A DNA stretch of 64,000 nucleotides. It comes from Setaria digitata (Eukaryota > Nematoda > Chromadorea > Rhabditida > Setariidae). Position 1 is the first letter of the stretch. Every line of letters begins with the position of its first letter. A program made the translations under genes and the position numbers. This document shows, piece by piece, positions 55,601-64,000 of this stretch. The notes beneath the pieces are model-generated. The model saw only the letters and a list, made by a program, of their open reading frames with translations. It was not told where the DNA came from and did not search any database. The stretch lies in the NCBI GenBank assembly GCA_003640385.1, contig RCAB01000102.1, forward strand, positions 62,001-126,000, written 5' to 3'.

Positions 55601-57394
55601 GTGATTGAAATAGCAGCCGGGATGAAATATTTGGAGCAAAAACAAATTGTACATGGACATTTATCACCGCAGTGTATTTTAATTGATCAGAAGAAAACGA
55701 TCAAGATCGCATCACCCCGAGGACATCTTCATCATGCTCAACTTCGCTATAGTGCTCCAGAATCCGTCATTGCTGTTTGTTTGAACTTATTTTCACTGAT
55801 AGGTCAACTCGCTAATTTTGAATTCAAGGCTTCGGCATAATTATTTTTTACATTGTTACAAAAATAGATGACGTCTCGCTTTATGATTGTTGCTTAAATT
55901 AGCTTAAAATCTCGAGTTTAATTTTGCAAATGATAATGTGTTGTCTGGAAAAATATAACTGTGAAAGAATTAACATGATGGATAAGGACTTATTCAGCTC
56001 TTAATAATGTTCCGTTTACTACTCCAGAATAGTCGTACCAGAGACATTGTCTCCTAAGTCAGGAGCGTGAGCTGTGCTGCATTTCCTGAAAATTCTCTCA
56101 GCCGTAACTTCTTTTCCTTCGGAAATTTTTCTGATAATAAATTTAGCAAGCATACTACAATATCGTTGGAAACTGTTTCAGAACGAATGGAGTAATAAAA
56201 GTGATGTTTGGTCATTTGCGGTGACAACTTGGGAGATTCTCAATAATTGCACGCTAAAACCATTTGCGGAATTGACAAATGCTCAACTACTTGAAAATGC
56301 GAGACATATCTATAATGGACACAATGCGGTTTGTTTCTTCCGATTCAAAAAGATTTATTTATTTTAAAATGCAATTAAATTCAGTTTAGTCATGTTGCAT
56401 GACGAGATTTCTGCTTTTGCAGCATAATCTTAGCATTATAGTTAATTGTTTTAATTAAAATTTAACATCTAGGTTGACGTCATTTTCAAACATAAACTGG
56501 TGATGTTTTTGTGTGCCTTTGTACCACGAATTTCTGTCATTGCTGGCTTATTAAATTTCCCTCAAACAGTGTCGTTTATTTATTATTAATATATTTTGGT
56601 TTGGTATCGTATCAGGAGCATAAATCTAAAAAACGACACGAAGTCTCACATGATAGGTCAAAACTACAAATAGTTTCGATTCTATCAAGATTACAAATGT
56701 CTTTCCTACAATTAAGAATTTCTCCATTAGTTTATCGTCCCAATAGCTCGTAAAATATTGGAATAATTAATAAAATAGTGAAAAACAAAACAAAGTAGAT
56801 TAATAAAATTGTAAAAGTGCTGAGAAATGGTTCTATTAGAGCGTTGCAAATTTGAAAATTCTCTGAGCTATCCGGAAGAGATCCAATTAAATTATGCTAA
56901 TAAAGAACAAGGCTTTTTAATTACGGGCCAATGGAAGGATTTTTGAGGTCGCTGAACATTTATGGAGTGGAGATATAAAGAATATAGGTTGAAACTTCCC
57001 AAAATATTGTTTAAATTTAAGTAGAATTGCGTGAGAGCAATTCTGTGAAAAGCTAGAGTACTCATACATATAGTGACGTTTAGGGATTCTTATAACAAGA
57101 AAAGCAAACAGAGAGCTATTTGAAGCTTGTTTTTATACGACGTCACAAGTTGGAAGAAATCTTGGAATTAAATTTCTCAACAATTTTGGATTGATTGTTA
57201 CTTTTCAGATATATCTTAATCTTTCTATGGATATACCGCGGCAAGTATCGAATCTCATTAGCGAATGTTGGCAGAGGATACCAAGTGATCGACCAACATT
57301 TCTTGAAATTCACTGCATTTTATCAATGAAAAATTCGGGTTTACCTATTTCTCGAGAGGGTAATGGAGCTATTTTACCTTCTGTTCCTATGTAG
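46636..57394 (+). CDS. ddr: Discoidin domain receptor with degenerate kinase domain, N-terminus not located
   Basis: Eighteen exons keep phase and give at least 738 residues: 46636-46762, 47467-47542, 48367-48667, 48827-48983, 49613-49725, 49994-50148, 50227-50359, 52001-52069, 52492-52702, 53125-53201, 53515-53629, 53999-54055, 54190-54342, 54862-54922, 55356-55447, 55588-55774, 56182-56328 and 57209-57394. The order is: discoidin (F5/8 C) domain from CQITALGMESGEIGDEQLSA, a discoidin-like domain (GLGLLTDGI...), a membrane segment (IGLLILFILISCVLCAILI), an RRR stop-transfer, a juxtamembrane NNGFY, and a tyrosine-kinase fold. Nucleotide-binding parts remain (GSELGYGRF, YAAKTI lysine, DEVKIL glutamate). 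The catalytic loop HRD..N reads HGHLSPQC, and DFG reads SPR with a very short activation loop. C-lobe marks persist (APES, SDVWSFAVTTWEI, CWQRIPSDRPTF). DDRs are collagen receptors; in C. elegans ddr-1 and ddr-2 act in axon guidance. Signalling here is probably kinase-independent. Confidence 0.9.
50914..50946. repeat. Short (ACT)n tract in receptor intron
   Basis: About seven ACT/CTA units lie inside the long intron between the exons ending at 50359 and starting at 52001. The run is short and simple. Confidence 0.6.
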
Positions 57395-58854
57395 TGCTTT
57401 AAATTACTGTGTAAAGTCATGCCAGTCACAAATTTAGTCAGGGGTCAAAATTTGTTTGAAGTTTAAAATCAGTTTGGTTTTAATCTGCATTAAAATTTTA
57501 ATATTCAGCGGAAATTGGCAGATGAGGAATGGTTACTTTCCACCATTTGCGTCTTTTGGATGCGTGGAGTTGGCAAGGGCAAAATCAGCAAACATTTTAG
57601 TTTAAATTGCATTCAAACAAATCAAAATACAAGATAACAATTTATTGAATTATGCTTCTGGTGGAGTCGACTCCGATCCCTTGACGGTTCTTTTGAATCC
57701 TTTCTCTTCTTAAAAGGAGATGCGAATTTCACTGCTACCGAGGAAACGTAAAATTCACGTAATGTAAAATAAATTCCATTATAATAACTTTGCCAATATT
57801 ATTTACTTGCTGTTTCCCATTATAGTGTAATATACGAAATGTTATTGTTATTTCTTTTCAAAAAGATTAAAAGTTTGAAAACATAACACTTTAAATGCAT
57901 TCTACTAACAGAAGAAGCACGAACTTTATGACTTTAACCGAACCATGTAAAATTCTATGTTTTCAACAAGATCAGTCTCTTCTACACTCGCATGGAATAA
58001 TTATTTGTACAAACAGATATACTGATATACTTGATATTAACAGCGATGTATGAGTTTCACAGCAAATTTCAAGTTATCGCAAAAATTTTTCACTGCAGCA
58101 AGTCGACCACTGCCAAAAAAAAAAAAAATCACGCAGTTAGTGAAACTTGCTAGTTTAATAAATGTCAATTATCATTTTCCTTAACTGATAAATGAAGGTT
58201 ATTGTTCCAGCTTAAAATAAGAAATGCATTTATCGTAGTGGTTCTTATATTAGTATTAAAGATAATTTTGCTTAGAGTTTCCAAATAGGTAAAAAAAAAT
58301 TTTTGCCAATATCAGTCTAAGGTTTCTCTAGTGTGTCTTATCAGTATCACCGATAGCGAGCGATACCAATGGAATAGATAGATTTTCAGTAGAAAGTAAA
58401 ATTGTCAAAAACAGTCTTCACTGCTTGTGACAATTCTAGAACTTTTTGTTACACGATCTAAACGGTACATGACTTCTCTGTCAGATCCGACATACAGTTA
58501 TAGAAGACCATAAAGCCTACCGAAATTTTTCGTCCAGTAAATTTGTTGCACATTTTTCGCGTTCGATTGCGGGTGCAAAAGATAAGAATTTCAACGAGTT
58601 TTAAAGAAACGAAGCGATCGCGATGACGTCCGACGCTACATCCTCTCCCTCTCCCTGGGGTTTCACTTCCTTCCCCCAAAAATTTTCCGTTCCTCAAAAA
58701 TAGATTATCCCATTTCCTTCGTTTCAATCACATCGAAAATAAAATAAATTATTTCGACATCATTTTAAAAATAATAAGGTGGAGAATCATCGAATTCGGT
58801 TCCATTTCCAAATCGACTTGATTTGTCTTGATCGTTTTCAGTGGAAGAAAGCTT
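57395..58854. other. Intergenic region downstream of receptor gene
   Basis: An AATAAA at 57768-57773 is a candidate poly(A) signal for the receptor gene, about 374 bases after its stop. A TGACGTC (CRE-like) site lies at about 58624-58630. No gene is recognised in the rest. Confidence 0.4.
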
Positions 58855-59106
58855 CTAGCAGCAGTTGTCTGTCGTAAGCGACCAGTGGGAGAACATCGAA
58901 CTTTGACCCTTGCCGCAAATCATTTTGTTCACCTGTTTGCCACGTAAGCAATCAACAATCCTCGGGAACACAAGACCTTTAACACTGAGGTCTCCGCATC
59001 CAGCAAACTGCACTGAAATTGGTACACAGCAATCCTTCACGGAAACGTTTGAATCGGTGCAATACATTTCACCGAAGCTTGTGTGCTCTATCTGATACTT
59101 CTTCAC
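58855..59106 (-). CDS. Putative cysteine-rich open frame
   Basis: A minus-strand frame of about 83 codons ends with a TAG after TTDNCC and contains eight cysteines (YC, DCC, GC, DC, IC, NCC). Its codon use looks coding, and the region is less AT-rich than neighbours. The frame lacks an upstream ATG at its 5' end. It begins after an in-frame stop, so it would need an upstream exon or must start at the internal Met near residue 14. No family is recognised. Confidence 0.25.
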   Translation of the reverse strand: MKKYQIEHTSFGEMYCTDSNVSVKDCCVPISVQFAGCGDLSVKGLVFPRIVDCLRGKQVNKMICGKGQSSMFSHWSLTTDNCC

Positions 59107-59348
59107 ACGCTGTTCTCTTTCACTTCATCCTCCTCCACGTGTCAATCAAAGGACCACTCTTACGTCACCCGTGCTGCTCCTTGTGTTATCTACGTGCAAA
59201 TGCAAATGAAGGTAGCCTGGACCGTCCTCTCACGTCTTTCGCGTCACTTCTGAATAACCAAAACGACAGTCCCTACGAAGAGCACGCAGGAATAATAAAT
59301 ATGCAAAACTATCAACAACATACGCCATACGTTGTTCTGTGTAGCAGA

Positions 59349-59422
59349 GGGAAGGGTAAAGTGGGGGTAGATTATGGGGAGGGTAAAGTGGTAGGGTAAA
59401 ATGAGGGTAGATTATGGGGAGG
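59349..59422 (+). repeat. G-rich imperfect direct repeat
   Basis: The segment gggtagattatggggagg occurs twice, about 38 bases apart, with G-runs of three to five at 59349, 59354, 59363, 59376, 59381 and 59394. Four or more closely spaced GGG runs could form a G-quadruplex. Confidence 0.6.
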
Positions 59423-59550
59423 AGGACACGGCAGTGTGGTCGATGCCTGCTGCGATGCTCGTCGTCTTGTCGTCGTGTCCCGCCGTCACGAGAGGTTATT
59501 CTCTCTCTCAGCGTCAGTGTGCTCCTTCGAGGCTTACTGTTCTGCGCACA

Positions 59551-59610
59551 CAGACAGACAGACACGCACACACGTCTATAGAGACACAGCCAGACAGACT
59601 CACGAGAGCC
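59551..59610. repeat. CAGA/CA simple repeat
   Basis: Imperfect CAGA and CACA units (cacagacagacagacacgca) lie inside the GC-rich block. Confidence 0.6.
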
Positions 59611-60708
59611 TTCCTTCATTGATCGTGTGTCTCTGTGTGTGTAAATACGTGTAGATAACAGGCCGAACACGGAGAGCGCAGAGAGTGCAACACAGCAGCA
59701 GCACTGCCACGGCAACAGCAACGATATGTTGACGTACGCTGCGTTGCGGACACGCGCGCGCACGCCCCACCCGACAGCATCACAACTATCTTCGCCAGCA
59801 TCCGCGGCGGCGGTGGCACTGAGAGCAGCACACCACGAGCAGAGGCCCTACCTTACCACCCACTACGTCCTGTCCGAGCTTAGCGAATCGCCAGTACTGG
59901 TAAGTCTGCAGTTTGACCTCGCTAGCTGACCTCTGCGCTATTCTGCTCTACTGAGCGATTCTGCGCACCACGTCTCACACACGGAGGGAGGGGCGAACGT
60001 GCAGTGAGATATCGAATCGATGTGGCATCTGTGCGTTCTGTTTCAGAACCTCCGATAATAGGCTTCACAGAAGTAGCAATCTCCTACACTAGAAATGAGA
60101 AGTCTGTCAGAGCTTGCTCCAATCTCAGGCGGGGTCACTGGAATATTCCGATCGTAAAATATGTAGCCGTAAGTGATCACTTCCTTTTGGTCTACCCTCT
60201 ACAGTCCTAACGTAAGCGACGGAGAGCGACAAATCGTACGATTATGGTGCAGTCCATCATCAGCACTTCCCTTCATCCTGCGGGAAACTTTCAACCCATG
60301 TTACACGGAACAAGAACTGACTGACTTTTCCACTCCACCTTTTAAACTTACAGCCAAACCAATGAGTAAATGTTCTCTGTAGCACAATATGAGCTTCCGT
60401 ACGATAGCCCTGCATCTCACGCTTAGCAAATGAAACGCTTCAACTGTCCCAGACACGAACTTCTGATTTTGTCACCATTTCCTGAATCAGTTACGCACAA
60501 CGCTGATAAATTACAGCATGCTTATGTTTTTACATGATCCGGAATGGGCTGATGGACATTACTGACATCCTTGTCGTCTTGGATTAAGGAAGCATGCAGC
60601 TGCTCTTTATAATATCAACAGAAATGTGAAAAAGGAAGATAATTTTGATTATTTTAGGTTATTACCGGCGTTGTTCTGGAATCCCTGCATGTCTTGTTGA
60701 TGAAATAA

Positions 60709-63700
60709 ATGTCAAACGATTTAAGCATGTCAACTAATGGAGCAGATGATGGCGATAGTACCACATCAGTAGATCTCAAAGCACCTGTTTTGGAGGTTTG
60801 TTTAAATGGTTAATAAGAACATTTGCAAACACGTGGATTTGTCAGAAATCTTACCTTATTGCACTTTCATTTTTTTAGGTAGCTCTTTCATCTTTTGCTG
60901 AAGTTGCAAAATTTTAATGTAATTTTAATCTTCAAAACGTCAAGAATAATCCTTGACTGTTTGAAAGCGGTGGTAAATTTATATATTTCCTGTTACAAGA
61001 TTTATTTTGTTGGTGAATAATATTGCCGTATGAATTTGTCACAACAGTAGTAAGGGAGCGAATTTTAAAATCGAGTTATTTTTTGAAAATTTTAGGTAAG
61101 ATGTGGACATTTGGTAGCTCGACTACATACCGAAAAATTCGTTTGCCCCGGAATACATCAACCATGCATTGAACTGGATGGTTTGTCCTTTAAAACTCTT
61201 AGTAACAGCTATTTCCAAATTGGTTAGTTGGCGGGAAACTTGAGCAGTCATGTGTCTGTTATTACGAGTCAAGTCGTTAAAACAATTATATTTTGAGAAA
61301 CAATCATATCTCCTCAGTGCTGAAGTTTTTTCGATTTCAGTGACTCTAATTTAGTTTGAAGGTGGTTGCTAATTTTCCTTTGATTAGCCAATTTTATCTG
61401 TTATTCGAGAACAGACACTCGAATCCATCATGAATGGACCACAATTCATTTCGTGTGGCTTTGTGGATCTAGACTGATAATATTATTTTCTTTTATTCTG
61501 TAAACATTTTAAATATTCCAAGGTAGTTTGTTGCTAGTATTTGTTATTTCATTACTCACAATCTCACTTATACGTCATTACAAAAACCTGGTCACACATA
61601 TATGCACAGCTATTCGTTCTTCTGCTGTCGCGGGCAGATCTATAAAATCGCTTCATTTTCATCATGTACTGTCATGACTTCCATCTCTCAGACCAATATC
61701 TTGTTTAGGTGAACTGATTAGTCCGAAAGAATTTACAATACGTGCAAACAAAGATAAGCAAAAGGATTGGAAAGGAAGCATTCGTATTGGAAAGTCGAAT
61801 ATGAGGTATTTCGACTCTTTGAAATTTCGAAAAAAGTTTTTCCAATCTTAGTTTTGCCTTTTCTGTGTTTCTCTCATTTTCATGGCCATAGAATAACCAG
61901 ACCAAGGACAAAACTGATGTTTCCTAATTGGTGTGATGGTTTTAACTTTCATTCCCCTTACACCTTTCAGCTCTTAGTCATTTTTGTGTCTAATCAATGC
62001 AGATAATGCGCGAGACTTTCTACCTTTAAAACTATCCCACAGTTTAAAGTAGACATTGCGTAAATAATACAACTTGATTTTATTAGTCAAACAGGTCAGA
62101 TATTTTCACAGCACTTTTTAGAGCATTAATGGAGATGAAAAGCCTCGATTTTTATAATCACGAGAATTACTGCAGTGCCAAATGTCAGTCACGAAATTTT
62201 ATGTCCTTCAAAAATCATCTTACAGAAGCCTATTTAAATGCCGATTTGCTTTATGGAGCAACGTCATCCTCATTTGATGAGGATAAAAAAAGTGGCATCA
62301 TGAGGTATTTATTTCTTGTATAAATAAGTAGTTTTGAATACGTAACTCTGAGAGGTTGTAGAGTCCAATCACATCTGATGTGACTATTGTGATATCATAG
62401 ATCATCTAGAATCATTCCAGAATTATTTGAAGTAAATTTAGATAATTATATGATGATAATCCATATTTTTAGTAGGCTTTTTTGCAGCCTTTATTCACAA
62501 GTAAATGAACGAAGTAATTCGGTTGTTAATGGTATGTTTCTCTACCTTGTTTCCATTTCATCACTGGTTTAATTGTTTGATAGTTTTTCTTCAGATTGCA
62601 TCATTTCATTTAATTTTGAAATTCATTTGTATATGGCATCTGCTTCGAGTCTGCTTTGGTTATAAATTATTTTAAATGTATTTTAATCATTGAAACATGT
62701 GCTTTGCAGCAATAATGTCGACATTTATGAAGGGTCAGAAATTTGATGAAGATCTCATGCCAGCGGAAGAAGATACAGCCGGTTCAAGTAACAGTGCTGT
62801 AATGGTAATGAAAAACCGTATGTTTCAATTTATTAGTCAAATTTTACGATTACGGTCTATGTGTTAAACTCCTTATTTTTGTAACGAATACTGTTCGATT
62901 TTGATACACTGCTGCCTTGGTTTATACGGAAAAAAGGAAAAAAAAAAAAACTATGATGCGCAGATGCATTTCAACCGCATCTGGTCGAGGCAACTGTCAG
63001 TTAGTCTCTAATCTCCAATTTTTATTCGTGTGAGATCATCTGGTACGATGGACATAGCTGCTAAAAACTGTAGAAACATCGAACTGGCTTATGGTTAAGG
63101 AATGATTCATGTAATTGTTAGATCTTTTAGAAAAAATGCTTTTATTTTTAAAAGTATCTTAAGTTTTGCAAATATCAGAAATTTGTTAGTTTGTAGTTTT
63201 TATTATAGGTTAAGGAGTGTTTTATGTAACTGATGGTTCTTTTGGAAAAAATGCTTTTTTTAAAATATCAGATATAATACACTATTCATGTACTTATTTC
63301 ATGCCTTTAAGAGCCAATCAAATTCTGGGCTGGAATGGATGAAATGGGACTTCTGAGTGATTTAACGGACGTTATGATCACTTCTATGGAGCATCTTCGT
63401 CGCCTTGCGTTAATGGGGCCCTCGCAGAGAGATGCAGGTAAGCTATTCGTGTGATATTAGTTGCATCATTATTTCTAAACTGGATAATTGCACAGATTTC
63501 GAGCAGAACAAAACATACTATTTTGTACTGTCAGAAAACTGTGCTAAAAAATTTTGATTTCACACTTTTCACACTGTACGGTCATGGAACAGAGTGATCT
63601 TATGAAGTCGTACAGCTGTGTTTAGCTTATTTAGTCTAAAGTTTATGTAATTGAATGTCTTTGCGCTTGCTCGAAACTTTTTTTTTTTATAGTTGCTGAG

Positions 63701-64000
63701 AGGTTGACTCGAGTGGCTGGTGCACTGGATTTAGAAGAAACTATTGGTTCCAGAATACAAGCGGAAAGGCTAAATTGCACAGTGGAAACAAGTTTGTTAA
63801 GCAACGAAATTCAAGGTATACGAGTTTCATTATTTTATTTTTAACTTTTCTGTTGTTCCGACTTCGGAAAAATTCCCATTTTCATGGATATTCGATTAAC
63901 GGAAAATTGACTCCGTCTCTCTAGTGTAATTATTCTTCGGTAAGTCGTAGTAGTACTAGTATTAAGAATGAAGCAGAAAGCACATAAAGCGGATCAGTAA
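60709..64000 (+). CDS. GMEB: GMEB-type SAND-domain transcription factor, 3' end beyond window
   Basis: Eight exons keep phase: 60709-60795, 61096-61180, 61709-61805, 62122-62304, 62476-62531 (or from 62473), 62710-62804, 63314-63437 and 63693-63815. A donor then leads out of the window. The ATG at 60709 opens MSNDLSMSTNGADD. Exons 2-4 encode a complete SAND domain: VRCGHLVARLHTEKFVCPG, LISPKEFTIRANKDKQ, then the DNA-binding KDWKGSIR core. A GMEB-style zinc site NHENYCSAKC follows. Later exons resemble the GMEB region FWAGMDEMGLLSDL and an amphipathic MEHLRRLAL helix. GMEB proteins bind paired CGT half-sites and modulate transcription. Introns are 175 to 530 bases. Confidence 0.9.
63093..63269 (+). 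repeat. Diverged direct duplication in a GMEB intron
   Basis: Copies at about 63093-63158 and 63209-63269 share ggttaagga, atgtaa, and a gaaaaaatgctttt block in the same order. The spacing is about 116 bases. Both lie in the intron before the exon at 63314. Confidence 0.65.

Larger units (their letters stand above)
59050..60010. promoter_or_regulatory. GC- and CpG-rich block upstream of the GMEB gene
   Basis: This block is far less AT-rich than the rest of the window and contains dense CpG, for example nine CpG in about 40 bases at 59731-59765. A GTAAGT donor at 59900 follows GC-rich sequence, so the block may include a 5' untranslated first exon spliced to the GMEB gene. Open frames on both strands here (up to 177 codons on the minus strand) are expected from the composition and are not called as genes. 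Confidence 0.45.

Noticed and set aside
59230..59763. 177-codon minus-strand frame, the longest open frame in the window
   Set aside because: It lies wholly in the GC-rich simple-repeat block where several frames on both strands are open. The translation is Arg/Cys/Leu low-complexity without domains.

Overview
The window looks like nuclear DNA of a nematode. It is strongly AT-rich. Genes are split into many short exons with GT-AG introns, mostly of 50 to 700 bases. The recognisable proteins are animal cell-cycle, splicing, receptor and transcription factors, together with a nematode-style trypsin-like secreted protein. A parasitic clade III (spirurid or filarial) worm would fit, but I cannot prove the species from sequence alone. 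I see no bacterial operons, CRISPR arrays, rRNA or tRNA genes, and no intact transposon.

Layout: (1) 1-3516, minus strand: a secreted serine-protease homologue that runs off the left edge and has lost two of the three catalytic residues. (2) 3836-7632, plus: a compact BUB1 spindle-checkpoint kinase whose catalytic loop is altered. (3) about 8474-11000, minus: an unrecognised protein with Arg-Pro-Val-Ser/Thr-Pro repeats. (4) 11898-12036: a 21-base minisatellite. (5) 12537-15506, plus: NKAP, an SR-type nuclear RNA-associated and corepressor protein. (6) 17823-29395, plus: a coiled-coil scaffold of about 1,650 residues in 27 exons. (7) 29396-46635: about 17 kb in which I find no convincing gene, only microsatellites, a GATA-site cluster and one microexon-like segment. 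(8) 46636-57394, plus: a discoidin-domain receptor in 18 phase-consistent exons whose kinase domain lacks the HRD and DFG aspartates. (9) 59050-60010: a GC- and CpG-rich block. (10) 60709 to the right edge, plus: a GMEB-type SAND-domain transcription factor.

The exon models for the protease, BUB1, NKAP, receptor and GMEB genes were built by joining exons by hand. Reading phase is conserved across every junction, which is the main support for the boundaries given. The genes do not form a pathway. The notable shared theme is enzyme-fold proteins with degraded active sites: the protease homologue, the receptor kinase and, partly, BUB1.
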